Shown piece by piece: positions 17,294 to 26,533 of a stretch of DNA of 64,000 nucleotides. Positions within the stretch are counted from its first letter, which is position 1. Each line of letters starts with the position of its first letter. The notes below the pieces were generated by a model. The model was not told the origin of the DNA. It did no database searches and was given only the letters and a program-made list of their open reading frames with translations. Source of the stretch: an uncultured Phascolarctobacterium sp. GTDB lineage: Bacteria > Bacillota > Negativicutes > Acidaminococcales > Acidaminococcaceae. The position numbers and the translations under genes are program-made. The stretch spans positions 86,201 to 150,200 of the forward strand of contig URXU01000002.1 in assembly GCA_900552005.1 (NCBI GenBank), in the 5' to 3' direction.

Positions 17294-20200
17294 TCAGTCC
17301 TCCCAAGACAAATCTTGCAGGGCAACAATACTGATAACACGACGGCGGCGCATTGCACTCATAACATGCTGCAATTCACGCGCGGTGTCCAGTGATGTCA
17401 GGCAGGCAATGGCATGTTCAACAGTAGACCGTCTGATCTTGAAGCCGTCACGTTCCGCATCACGTCCATGATTAGTAGTATTGATAACCATGCTGATATG
17501 GCCTTCTTTAATATCATCCAGAATATTGGGGCTGCCTTCACTGACCTTGGTTGCCACACGTACTTCGATATTGTGTTCTTTCAGATACTCGGCAGTACCG
17601 CCGGTAGCCGTAACTTTATAGCCAAGTTCTTCAAAGCCCTTGGCAATTTCAGCTGCTTCTTCTTTATCCATGTCGGCAACGGTAATCAAAATGGAGCCTT
17701 CATGCGGTACATTGATGCCGGAAGCAATGCATGCCTTATACAGTGCGCGGCTGTACTGATAATCAACAGCCATAACTTCGCCGGTAGATTTCATTTCAGG
17801 CCCTAAGGTAATATCTACATTGCTCATTTTATTAAAGGAGAATACCGGCGCCTTAACCGCATAATAGTCCGGGAACAGCTGCAAACCGGCTTTATAGCCC
17901 TGTTCTTTCAGGCTGCGGCCCATAGCGGCCTTCGTTGCCACATTAACCATGGGCACACCGGTTACCTTGCTCAGGAACGGAACAGTTCTGGAGGAACGCG
18001 GGTTTACTTCAATAACATAAACATGGTCATTGCGCACAATGTACTGAATATTGATCATGCCCTTAACTTCCAGACCCAAAGCCATTTTATTAGTATAGCT
18101 GATGATAGTTCTGATAACGGATTCAGAAAGACTGCGCGGCGGATATACGGCAATGGAGTCACCGGAGTGTACGCCGGCTCTTTCTACGTGTTCCATAATG
18201 CCGGGGATTAAAACTTCTTTGCCGTCGCAGATAGCATCAACTTCTACTTCGGTACCCTGCAGGTAATGGTCAACCAGTACGGGATGCTCTTTAGAAGCTT
18301 TTACGGCACTGGACATATAATGTTTCAGTTCATCGTCATTATAAACAATTTCCATAGCACGGCCGCCAAGTACATAGGACGGACGAACCATAACCGGGTA
18401 ACCTACGTCAGCAGCAGCTTTCAGCGCGCCTTCCGTATCAAAAACGGTATGTCCTTTCGGACGGGGAATTTCACAATCAGTCAGAAGCTGTTCAAAACGT
18501 TCGCGGTCTTCAGCACGGTCAATGCTGTCAACACTGCTGCCCAGAATCTTCACACCGGCTTTATACAAAGGTCCAGCCAGATTGATGGCCGTCTGACCGC
18601 CGAATTGGACGATAACGCCTTCCGGCTTTTCTTTATCGATAACATTAAGAACATCTTCAATTGTTAGAGGTTCAAAATAAAGTTTATCGGAAATATCAAA
18701 GTCGGTAGATACAGTTTCCGGGTTGTTATTGATAATAATAGTTTCATAACCAAGCTCTTTCAAAGCCCATACGGAATGTACGGAGCAGTAGTCAAATTCC
18801 ACACCTTGACCGATGCGGATAGGACCGGAACCAAGAACAACAACTTTCTTTTTATCGCTTACTGCTACTTCATCTTCCATTGCATAGGTTGAATAATAGT
18901 ACGGAGTTTCCGCTTCAAATTCAGCTGCGCAGGTATCAACCATTTTATATGTCGGTACAATGCCGTTGGCTTTGCGCAGTTCGCGGATTTCCATCATGCT
19001 CTTGCCTACCAGGCCGCCGATTACACTGTCGGCAAAGCCCATCTTTTTGGCTTTCAGCAGCAGGCTGGGAGTAAGCGTATGAGTGGTAAGCGCTTTTTCC
19101 ATCTTGATGATGTTATAAATCTTATTCAGGAACCATTTATCAATCTTAGTGATGTCATAAATATAATCAATGGTAACACCACGGCGCATTGCTTCGGCAA
19201 CAACAAAGATTCTTTCATCATCAATCAGCTTGATGCGGTCTTTGATTTCTTCATCACTTAAAACTTTCAATTCCGGCATTTCCAGATGGGTCAGGCCAAT
19301 TTCCAAAGAACGGATTGCTTTCAGCATAGAAGCTTCAAAGCTGCGTTCAATTGCCATAACTTCACCGGTGGCTTTCATCTGTGTACCAAGAGTACGGTCG
19401 GCGGTAACAAATTTATCAAACGGCCAGCGCGGGAATTTCAATACTATATAGTCAAGAGCCGGTTCGAAGCAGGCTTTGGTCTTTTTCGTAACGGCATTTT
19501 CAATTTCATCAAGATTGTAGCCTACGGCAATCTTAGTGGTAACTTTAGCAATCGGATAACCTGTTGCCTTAGAAGCCAAAGCGGAGCTGCGGCTTACACG
19601 CGGATTTACTTCGATAACATAATAGTTTTCGGAGAACGGATCCAAAGCCAGCTGTACGTTGCAGCCGCCGCAAACACCCAGCTCGCGGACAATATCAATA
19701 GAAGCCTGACGCAGCAGATTAACTTCTTTATCATTCAGAGTCTGAGCAGGTGCTACAACAATAGAGTCACCGGTATGTACGCCAACAGGATCCACATTTT
19801 CCATGGAGCAAACAGTGATGCAGTTATCAGCGGCGTCACGAATAACTTCGTATTCAATTTCTTTCCAGCCGGCAATGCTGCGTTCAATCAGACATTGGCT
19901 GATAGGGCTGTAACCCAAGCCTTTTTGAACAATGTCAATCAGCTCTTCTTCATCGTTGGCAATACCGCCGCCGGTACCGCCCAAAGTGTAGGCCGGACGC
20001 ACAATCAAAGGATAACCGATTTTTTTGCCAAATTCGCAGGCAGCCATAACTGTTTCAACAATGGTGCTTTCCGGAATCGGCTGATTGATTTTTTCCATGG
20101 TCTCCTTAAAGAGTTCACGGTCTTCGCCTCGTTTAATGCTGGCAATCTGAGTGCCAAGCAGTCTGACATTGTATTCGCTTAAAATACCTTTTTCGTCCAA

Positions 20201-20503
20201 AGCCATGGCCAGATTTAAGCCAACCTGACCACCAAGAGTAGCCAGCAGGGAATCAGGACGTTCACGTTTAATAACGCTTTCCAAAAATTCTACATTCAGC
20301 GGTTCAACATAAACACGGTCAGCAATATTAACATCGGTCATAATGGTTGCCGGATTACTGTTGACCAGGACAACTTCCAGACCTTCTTCTTTCAGCGCGC
20401 GGCAGGCCTGAGTACCTGCATAGTCAAATTCAGCAGCCTGTCCGATGATAATAGGACCGGAACCGATAACAAGGACTTTCTTAATATTTTTAAGTTTCGG
20501 CAT
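17294..20503 (-). CDS. carB: Carbamoyl phosphate synthase large subunit
   Basis: Makes carbamoyl phosphate from bicarbonate, ammonia and two ATP. At 1069 residues it has full family length: two ATP-grasp halves (GSGPIIIGQAAEFDYAG near the start, GSGPIRIGQGVEFDY near residue 560) and a C-terminal MGS-like allosteric domain with TGGTAEYL. It starts 2 bases after carA. Its place in the pyr operon points to pyrimidine use, but the same product feeds ArgF encoded at 62 kb, and no second carAB is visible in the window. Confidence 0.98.
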   Translation of the reverse strand: MPKLKNIKKVLVIGSGPIIIGQAAEFDYAGTQACRALKEEGLEVVLVNSNPATIMTDVNIADRVYVEPLNVEFLESVIKRERPDSLLATLGGQVGLNLAMALDEKGILSEYNVRLLGTQIASIKRGEDRELFKETMEKINQPIPESTIVETVMAACEFGKKIGYPLIVRPAYTLGGTGGGIANDEEELIDIVQKGLGYSPISQCLIERSIAGWKEIEYEVIRDAADNCITVCSMENVDPVGVHTGDSIVVAPAQTLNDKEVNLLRQASIDIVRELGVCGGCNVQLALDPFSENYYVIEVNPRVSRSSALASKATGYPIAKVTTKIAVGYNLDEIENAVTKKTKACFEPALDYIVLKFPRWPFDKFVTADRTLGTQMKATGEVMAIERSFEASMLKAIRSLEIGLTHLEMPELKVLSDEEIKDRIKLIDDERIFVVAEAMRRGVTIDYIYDITKIDKWFLNKIYNIIKMEKALTTHTLTPSLLLKAKKMGFADSVIGGLVGKSMMEIRELRKANGIVPTYKMVDTCAAEFEAETPYYYSTYAMEDEVAVSDKKKVVVLGSGPIRIGQGVEFDYCSVHSVWALKELGYETIIINNNPETVSTDFDISDKLYFEPLTIEDVLNVIDKEKPEGVIVQFGGQTAINLAGPLYKAGVKILGSSVDSIDRAEDRERFEQLLTDCEIPRPKGHTVFDTEGALKAAADVGYPVMVRPSYVLGGRAMEIVYNDDELKHYMSSAVKASKEHPVLVDHYLQGTEVEVDAICDGKEVLIPGIMEHVERAGVHSGDSIAVYPPRSLSESVIRTIISYTNKMALGLEVKGMINIQYIVRNDHVYVIEVNPRSSRTVPFLSKVTGVPMVNVATKAAMGRSLKEQGYKAGLQLFPDYYAVKAPVFSFNKMSNVDITLGPEMKSTGEVMAVDYQYSRALYKACIASGINVPHEGSILITVADMDKEEAAEIAKGFEELGYKVTATGGTAEYLKEHNIEVRVATKVSEGSPNILDDIKEGHISMVINTTNHGRDAERDGFKIRRSTVEHAIACLTSLDTARELQHVMSAMRRRRVISIVALQDLSWED

Positions 20504-20505
20504 GC

Positions 20506-21582
20506 TTAACGACCCTCCATCATATCAATAAAACGTATAAATAAAGCTTCGTGACCGCCAGGGCCGGGGCAAGCTTCCGGATGATACTGCACGGCGAAAG
20601 AAGGATGATCAAGATATTCCAAACCTTCAATCGTACCATCATTCATAGAAATATGAGACACCCTGATATTTTTTCCTTCCAGAGATTTTTCATCAACCGC
20701 ATAACCATGATTCTGAGAAGAAATCATAATTTTACCGGTGCTCAGTTCCTTAACGGGCTGGTTAACGCCGCGATGACCAAATTTCATCTTATATGTGTCA
20801 GCGCCGTTGGCCAGCGCCAGAATCTGGTGACCCATGCAAATTCCGAAAATAGGTCTTTTGCCCATCAGTTTCTGCACATTCGCAATAATTTCCGGCACGT
20901 CTTTCGGATCTCCAGGGCCGTTGGACAGGAAGATACCATCCGGATTTACAGCCAGTACCTCCTCAGCCGGAGTATACGCCGGGAACACAGTCAAGCGGCA
21001 GTCAAAGCATTGCAGATAGTTAAGAATGTTCTGCTTAATGCCAAAATCCATTACCGCTACATGATACTTGCCGTCGCCCATAGTATATTTTTCCGGAGTT
21101 GTAACCTGTGCAATCTGGTCATGAACGTCGGGAGTTGCCAGCAAAGCATCAATTTCTGCCTGCGGTGTGTCTGACGGAACGATAATACCTTTCAAAACGC
21201 CGTATTGGCGAATTTTTCTGGTAATGGCACGGGTATCGACGCCAACCAGGGTAGGAATGTCCTGCTCGTCCAGGAACTTGCCCAGTGATCCTTCACTGCG
21301 CCAGTTGCTGGGTGTATCACACAAATCACCGATAACATAACCCTGGAAATAAGATTTCTTTCCCTGATTGAACATGGGATTAACACCGTAGTTGCCAATC
21401 AAAGGATAAGTCATCACTACAATCTGTCCGCAGAAAGAAGGATCGGTAAGAGTTTCCTGATAACCGCTCATACCGGTAGTGAATACTACTTCACCCACAG
21501 CATTGCGCTTGCCGTAAAAATCGCCTTCGTAAACGCTGCCGTCCTTTAAAACTAATTTGCCTTTTCTTGCTATTTCGTGCAT
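20506..21582 (-). CDS. carA: Carbamoyl phosphate synthase small subunit (glutaminase)
   Basis: Class I glutamine amidotransferase that feeds ammonia to CarB. The 358 residues comprise the N-terminal CPSase domain (LVLKDGSVYEGDFYG) and the glutaminase with nucleophile motif FGICMGHQILALA and QYHPEACPGP holding the His-Glu pair. The open frame extends to 21645 inside pyrC, but homologous proteins begin near MHEIARKGKL, so I use 21582; this start overlaps the pyrC end by 13 bases, with a weak ribosome site (GAGATGG). Confidence 0.95.
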   Translation of the reverse strand: MHEIARKGKLVLKDGSVYEGDFYGKRNAVGEVVFTTGMSGYQETLTDPSFCGQIVVMTYPLIGNYGVNPMFNQGKKSYFQGYVIGDLCDTPSNWRSEGSLGKFLDEQDIPTLVGVDTRAITRKIRQYGVLKGIIVPSDTPQAEIDALLATPDVHDQIAQVTTPEKYTMGDGKYHVAVMDFGIKQNILNYLQCFDCRLTVFPAYTPAEEVLAVNPDGIFLSNGPGDPKDVPEIIANVQKLMGKRPIFGICMGHQILALANGADTYKMKFGHRGVNQPVKELSTGKIMISSQNHGYAVDEKSLEGKNIRVSHISMNDGTIEGLEYLDHPSFAVQYHPEACPGPGGHEALFIRFIDMMEGR

Positions 21583-22862
21583 ACTACACCATCTCTCATC
21601 ACAAATTTGCCTTCCAGCATGGTCGCAACAGCCTTGCCTTTGCAATGTTTGCCTTCATAAGGAGTTGCCTTACCGCGGGTATAGAATTTTGAACTGTCAA
21701 CAGTCCATTCTTTATCAAGATCCATAATGGTAATATCAGCTACCGAACCTTCTTTTAAAGTACCGCCGTTCAGTTTGAACAGTTTTGCCGGTTCACAGCT
21801 CATTTTGCTGATAATAGTTTTTAAATCAAATATATTTGTATGATACAGATCTGTCAGCATAACGCCCAGAGAAGTTTCCAGACCGCAGAAGCCGCAGGGA
21901 GCATATCTAAATTCCACGTCTTTTTCTTCCGGCGCGTGTGGTGCGTGGTCGGTAACAATAGCATCTACCGTACCGTCCAGTACTGCCGCGCGCATTGCCT
22001 CCACATGATCCCAGCTGCGCAGCGGCGGAGAAACACGGGTTGCGGAACTATAGCCGGCACATGCCTCATCTGTAAGCGTCAGATGGTGAACAGTAACTTC
22101 ACTGGTAACATTGATGCCTTTTTTCTTAGCCTGACGAATGATGTCAATAGCGCCTTTGCTTGCAACATGAGCAATATGTACATGGGCGCCGGTATATTCG
22201 GCAATCAGGCAGTCGCGGGCAACGGCAATGTCTTCTGAAATAGCCGGTACGCCGGGAACACCGATACGTGCGGAAACCGCGCCTTCATGCATATAACCTT
22301 CAGCAGCCAGTTCCGGATCAATGGCATGGCAGATCAGGGCTTTATCGAAAGCAGTTACGTATTTAGCTGCCAGCATGAATAATCTGGAGCTTTTTACATA
22401 ATGACCGTCATCGGAAAAGGCCATAGCGCCTTTTTCAGCCATATCGCCGAGTTCAGCAAGCTCCTCGCCTTTTTCGCCCTTGCTGATAGCACCGATAACC
22501 TCTACATGCGCATAGCTTTCTTCTGCCGCACGCTGTTTAATACCGGAAACGATGATGGAACTATCTACAACCGGTTTGGTATTAGGCATGCAGGCTACGG
22601 TAGTTACACCGCCGGCAGCGGCAGCCATGGTACCGCTGATAATATCTTCTTTAGCTTCCAGGCCAGGCTCACGCATATGAGTGTGCAGGTCAATCAGACC
22701 GGGAGTTACCACCAGGCCGGCAGCATCATAAACTTCATCAGCCTCGGCAGACAGATTGCTGCCCAAAGCGCTTATTTTACCGTCCTCAACAAGGACATCC
22801 ATTACAGCATCGAGATTTTGGCTGGGATCAACCACCCGGCCGTTTTTAATCAATGTTTTCAA
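21570..22862 (-). CDS. pyrC: Dihydroorotase
   Basis: Cyclises carbamoyl aspartate to dihydroorotate. The 430-residue type I enzyme has the zinc site DLHTHMREPGLE, further ligands in HIAHVAS and HHLTLTDE, and the catalytic TDHAPH motif. It overlaps pyrB by 17 bases at its start and carA by 13 at its end, so the three genes are translationally linked. Confidence 0.96.
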   Translation of the reverse strand: MKTLIKNGRVVDPSQNLDAVMDVLVEDGKISALGSNLSAEADEVYDAAGLVVTPGLIDLHTHMREPGLEAKEDIISGTMAAAAGGVTTVACMPNTKPVVDSSIIVSGIKQRAAEESYAHVEVIGAISKGEKGEELAELGDMAEKGAMAFSDDGHYVKSSRLFMLAAKYVTAFDKALICHAIDPELAAEGYMHEGAVSARIGVPGVPAISEDIAVARDCLIAEYTGAHVHIAHVASKGAIDIIRQAKKKGINVTSEVTVHHLTLTDEACAGYSSATRVSPPLRSWDHVEAMRAAVLDGTVDAIVTDHAPHAPEEKDVEFRYAPCGFCGLETSLGVMLTDLYHTNIFDLKTIISKMSCEPAKLFKLNGGTLKEGSVADITIMDLDKEWTVDSSKFYTRGKATPYEGKHCKGKAVATMLEGKFVMRDGVVCTK

Positions 22863-23802
22863 TGTGTTTACCCCCTGTCAAAGTCAAGAATAAAAGTGCC
22901 ATACGAACTGCCACGCCATTTTGCACCTCGGTGCGGATTGCCGCATTATCGCAGTAGCCTACTTCCCAGGAAATTTCCAGGCCGCGGTTCATCGGGCCGG
23001 GATGCAGGACGGTTACATCAGGTTTAGCCAGTTTCAGACGATTTTCGTTAATGCCGAAGATACGCGCATATTCACGCGGAGACGGGAACAAACCTTTTTT
23101 CTGACGTTCCAGCTGAATACGCAGAATATCTACAACATCGGCACCTTCAATAGCTTCTTCAACACGTTTGTGCACTGTAACGCCAAGGGCTTCAATATCA
23201 TGAGGCAGCAAGGTCATCGGACCGGCAACATGCACGTCAGCGCCCAGTTTGGTCCAAGCCGCAATATTGGTACGGGCAACACGGCTATACAGTACATCAC
23301 CGATAATGGCCATTTTCAGGCCTTTAATATCTTTGCCCTGCTCACGAATGGTAAACAGGTCCAACAAGCCCTGGGACGGATGTGCATGGGCACCGTCACC
23401 GGCATTGATAATTACTGGGTCTGCCACATTAGCCGCATATGCAGCTGCGCCTTCAATGGGATGGCGCATAACAATAGCATCACAGGCCATGGACTGTACG
23501 GTAAGAATAGTATCGCGCAGGCATTCACCTTTTACAACGCTGGAGGAAGATGTGGTAATATTTACAACATCCGCTCCGAGATATTTGCCTGCCAGTTCAA
23601 AGGAAGTTCTGGTTCTGGTGCTGGGCTCATAGAAAAGGTTGATGATGGATTTACCTCTCAGAGAGGGAACCTTTTTAATATCCCTTTTCATGATTTTTTT
23701 CATTTCCCCAGCTGTTTTTAAAACAAGCTCAATTTCTTCAACACTGAGACTTTCCAGGTCGAGTATATCTCTTCCGCCGAGAGATACATTTGCTTTAGCC
23801 AT
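22846..23802 (-). CDS. pyrB: Aspartate carbamoyltransferase catalytic subunit
   Basis: First committed step, aspartate plus carbamoyl phosphate. The 318 residues include the carbamoyl phosphate site PSTRTRTSFE and the aspartate loop HPGPMNRG. No pyrI regulatory subunit is seen, matching the Bacillus-like unregulated form; control is instead at the attenuator upstream. First gene of the operon, with AGGAGGT before the ATG at 23802. Confidence 0.97.
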   Translation of the reverse strand: MAKANVSLGGRDILDLESLSVEEIELVLKTAGEMKKIMKRDIKKVPSLRGKSIINLFYEPSTRTRTSFELAGKYLGADVVNITTSSSSVVKGECLRDTILTVQSMACDAIVMRHPIEGAAAYAANVADPVIINAGDGAHAHPSQGLLDLFTIREQGKDIKGLKMAIIGDVLYSRVARTNIAAWTKLGADVHVAGPMTLLPHDIEALGVTVHKRVEEAIEGADVVDILRIQLERQKKGLFPSPREYARIFGINENRLKLAKPDVTVLHPGPMNRGLEISWEVGYCDNAAIRTEVQNGVAVRMALLFLTLTGGKHIENID

Positions 23803-23825
23803 TAGCTTAACCTCCTGTTTTTATA

Positions 23826-23866
23826 TAATAAAAAAGCCTTCTCGTCCCATGGGGTACAAGAAGGCC
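23826..23866 (-). terminator. Attenuator terminator in the pyr leader
   Basis: On the minus-strand transcript GCCTTCT pairs with AGAAGGC (23836-23865) around an inner CCC/GGG stem and is followed by a run of U. It lies between the PyrR-like site and pyrB, as expected for the conditional terminator. Confidence 0.85.
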
Positions 23867-23888
23867 GTTAGATCAGCTCTAAAAGTCT

Positions 23889-23914
23889 ACCTTGAAGTCT
23901 CACGGGACCAATTT
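23889..23914 (-). promoter_or_regulatory. PyrR-binding site (pyrimidine attenuator)
   Basis: The minus-strand leader RNA contains GGUCCCGUGAGACU (23896-23909) followed by CAAGG, which matches the conserved loop of the PyrR-binding anti-antiterminator known in Firmicutes pyr leaders (Rfam family PyrR). With UMP, PyrR would hold this stem and let the terminator at 23826-23866 form. The pyrR gene itself is not in the window. The stretch 23803-24147 without a gene is filled by this leader, the pyr promoter and the acyltransferase promoter region. Confidence 0.85.
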
Positions 23915-23937
23915 AAAGGTACAATTTTGATATTTAT

Positions 23938-23966
23938 ATTTTACAACACTCATATTGATACGTCAA
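23938..23966 (-). promoter_or_regulatory. Promoter of the pyr operon
   Basis: Minus strand TTGACG (23961-23966), 17-base spacer, TAAAAT (23938-23943). The transcript would start near 23931 and include the whole PyrR leader. Confidence 0.8.
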
Positions 23967-24147
23967 ATCTTTATACTGTTATTTTATAAGCCGGATACAA
24001 TATTTTACATAGATTTTCACTTAAATCAAATTAACTTCCTTATATAAACAAGACCAGCTTCATTTATGCAAAATAGTGTCAGATGTAGTATAATAAATTA
24101 TTACTGCCACAGTATTGACCAATATATAAAATTCAAAGGAGCAAGAT

Positions 24148-25248
24148 ATGCGTAATCACGTTATCGATAATCTGCGCGGCATCTGTATGCTGGGCGTCAT
24201 CGCCATTCATATAGGTTCCTTGGCCTTGACGGCAAATAATTTTTCCCTGTATGTAATTTTAGAAGTTCTTTCACGCTACAGCGTGCCTTCTTTTTTCTTT
24301 ATTTCCGGCTACGGTCTGTTTTGCCAGCTTAACAAACCAGTTACCTATCTGCAATTTATTAAACGCCGTTTCCGCAGCGTCGGCGTGCCTTATATCACCT
24401 GGTCACTTTTGTATTTGCTGTATTTCTGGCTGATTCTGCCGCCGGGCTATGTGAGCTGGGAGCCGCTGCATGTCGGCTTCACTCTGTTTTTTGGTCTTGG
24501 CTGCTACCATCTGTATTTTATGGTCATTCTGCTCTGGTTTTACCTTAGCTTTCCGCTCTGGCGCTCTTTGCTGCTGCAAATAAACGTCAGAGGCATCAAA
24601 GCCGGATTATTGCTGCTTTTTATTTTCCAGCTGGCATTTAATTACTGGACTACTCACCCAGGTCTTGATATCAGCGGCTGGCATGTTTTGTGGCAAAATT
24701 TTTTCAACTATCGTTTAAACTATCTGCCGCTGCATTATCTGTTAATCTTTATCTGCGGCGGCTTTACGGCCCTTTATCAAAAGCAAGTACTTAACTGGCT
24801 GCAAAATCACAGTAAAACGGTAATTCTGCTTTATCTGGCATCCATAGTGTATCTTGTCGGCAGCTGCCTTAACGCTTACTACTTCAATAACTATACGCTT
24901 CTTGATCTGGCCAACACCTATCATCAGCTCAGTCCACAGGGTCTTATTTATACGCTGACTTCTCTGGCCTTTTTCTGTACTTTTCTACCGCGCATTAAAG
25001 CCGGCACCAAGGCTTATTATGTTTTAGATCTGCTCTCAGCTAACTCCCTTTTCATTTATCTTATTCATCCCCTGCTTTTAGACTGGATGAGCAGTTTTTA
25101 TAATCATTTTGGTATTATCATGACCGTTAAAAAGGTTTGTCTGTCATATGTTCTGCTGGTTGCATTCTCACTGGTTGCCAGCATTATTCTGACGCGTATT
25201 CTCACTTATTTCCCTTTGGCAGCCAAGCTGCTGGCCGGCAGAAAATAA
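24148..25248 (+). CDS. Acyltransferase family 3 membrane protein
   Basis: A 366-residue multi-pass membrane protein with roughly ten hydrophobic helices. The N-terminus NLRGICMLGVIAIHIG carries the RG and His of the acyltransferase-3 (OafA/WecH) family, and the second helix region SVPSFFFISGYGLF is typical. Members acetylate or succinylate cell-surface sugars or peptides. The target is unknown. It stands alone between the divergent pyr operon and the convergent ligase gene. AAAGGAGC precedes the ATG, and TATAAT at 24089-24094 is a possible -10 box with only a poor -35. A shared bidirectional terminator follows. Confidence 0.85.
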   Translation: MRNHVIDNLRGICMLGVIAIHIGSLALTANNFSLYVILEVLSRYSVPSFFFISGYGLFCQLNKPVTYLQFIKRRFRSVGVPYITWSLLYLLYFWLILPPGYVSWEPLHVGFTLFFGLGCYHLYFMVILLWFYLSFPLWRSLLLQINVRGIKAGLLLLFIFQLAFNYWTTHPGLDISGWHVLWQNFFNYRLNYLPLHYLLIFICGGFTALYQKQVLNWLQNHSKTVILLYLASIVYLVGSCLNAYYFNNYTLLDLANTYHQLSPQGLIYTLTSLAFFCTFLPRIKAGTKAYYVLDLLSANSLFIYLIHPLLLDWMSSFYNHFGIIMTVKKVCLSYVLLVAFSLVASIILTRILTYFPLAAKLLAGRK

Positions 25249-25264
25249 AAATAACATATAAAAG

Positions 25265-25303
25265 TAAAAACACGGCATACATAATGTTTGCCGTGTTTTT
25301 TTC
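25265..25303. terminator. Bidirectional terminator
   Basis: AAAACACGGCA (25267-25277) pairs with TGCCGTGTTTT (25289-25299), flanked by A and T runs. It separates the converging acyltransferase and AMP-ligase genes. Confidence 0.88.
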
Positions 25304-25307
25304 AGCC

Positions 25308-26531
25308 TTATTCAAGCTGCAAAGCCAATTTTCTCTTATCAATTTTGCCGCTTTCATTTTTCGGCAGTTCACTAAGAAAAATAAACTGCTTTGGAATTTC
25401 ATACTCAGTAAGCTTATCCTTAAGCAGCATTATCATTTCCTGTTTGCTGCAATGCTTACCGGCTGCCAAAAATGCTATCAAACTGTCCGCATCATTACGA
25501 TGCAGCGGCAGAACAGCAGCTTCCGTTACAAAACTTACTTCCTGCAAAATCTGCTCAACTTTACGCATTGAAACCTTGATTCCGTTTAAATTGCAAATGT
25601 CATCCACACGCCCCAAAAAATGCAGGCAGCCATTTTCATCCAGATAACCTCTGTCCTTAAGAGAAAACGGCATTGTAACACCTTCAATACTAAAAGGAGT
25701 ATCTACAAAAATTTCTTCCTGCTCAACAGCAATTTTAACTCCCGGAAACGGACGGCCAATTTTAGTTCTGTCCTCTGTCATTTCAGAACCTTTGATGTAA
25801 GTAATATAATTCAGCTCACTGGCTCCATAGTACAAGGTTATTTCCGCACAAGGAAAAATTTTCCGCAGCCGCTCCGCTTCCTTGCGTCCCAGACTTTGCG
25901 AACCGCTGACGATGCATTTTATCCGATTATTGGCATTTTTGGCTACTTTTGGCAGCAGCAGCAATTTGGACGGAATCAGATATAAAGCATTAACATGATA
26001 CTTTTCAATCATCTGCAGCCAATGCCTGGGCCGAAATTTTTCTGCTGCGACAATCGTACCGCCTACGGCCAAAACACTCATATAAATATTCAAATTGCCC
26101 GTAAAAGCCAAGCTGCCCTGACAAAAAATAATTGTCTGCCCATCAATGCCAAAAATCTCATTCTGCTGCGGAAAAAAATCCACCCAGCTTTCGTAGCTGC
26201 GCCATAAAAGCTTGCTGTTGCCGGTAGAGCCCGATGTAAGCACACCCATGCAGGCTCTATCAGGAATAGCATCAATTATAAATTCCTGTTTTTTGCTGGC
26301 TTCCGTTGCAATAACCGGCACTGTTTTACTGCCGCTGTAAGCAATAAATTGTATAAGCTGCCCGGCAATATGCTCTGCGTGAATAAATTTTACCGGCTGA
26401 GAGAAATTTTCCTGCTGCCCACGTATAAGCTGTGCCTGACTGCACAAATCTCCATAGGTATAAAGCTTTTCCTCTGTAATCAACGCCGCCTTTTCCTGCG
26501 ACTGTTGTGATAATAAAGTAAAATAATCCAT
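25308..26531 (-). CDS. AMP-forming acyl-CoA synthetase-like protein (YhfT-like)
   Basis: A 407-residue member of the ANL adenylating family. Motifs are the P-loop LTSGSTGNSKL (about residue 96), YYGASE, the hinge DRGYLDENGCLHFLGRVDD, and the C-terminal lysine in NESGKIDKRKL. It is shorter than usual (500 or more) because the N-terminal subdomain is compact, yet all catalytic motifs are present. It should activate a carboxylic acid as acyl-AMP, probably to acyl-CoA. It ends the bioY operon, 2 bases after the thiolase gene. From memory, Bacillus subtilis has a similar group (yhfU/bioY2, yhfT, yhfS) under BirA control, so this looks like YhfT. Substrate unknown. Confidence 0.85.
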   Translation of the reverse strand: MDYFTLLSQQSQEKAALITEEKLYTYGDLCSQAQLIRGQQENFSQPVKFIHAEHIAGQLIQFIAYSGSKTVPVIATEASKKQEFIIDAIPDRACMGVLTSGSTGNSKLLWRSYESWVDFFPQQNEIFGIDGQTIIFCQGSLAFTGNLNIYMSVLAVGGTIVAAEKFRPRHWLQMIEKYHVNALYLIPSKLLLLPKVAKNANNRIKCIVSGSQSLGRKEAERLRKIFPCAEITLYYGASELNYITYIKGSEMTEDRTKIGRPFPGVKIAVEQEEIFVDTPFSIEGVTMPFSLKDRGYLDENGCLHFLGRVDDICNLNGIKVSMRKVEQILQEVSFVTEAAVLPLHRNDADSLIAFLAAGKHCSKQEMIMLLKDKLTEYEIPKQFIFLSELPKNESGKIDKRKLALQLE

Positions 26532-26533
26532 TT

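Noticed and set aside
19286..20182. 298-codon open frame on the plus strand
   Set aside because: Lies wholly antisense to carB, has low-complexity Asn/Phe/Gly-rich composition typical of a shadow frame, and no ribosome site.
22921..23721. 266-codon open frame on the plus strand
   Set aside because: Antisense to pyrB; no supporting signals.
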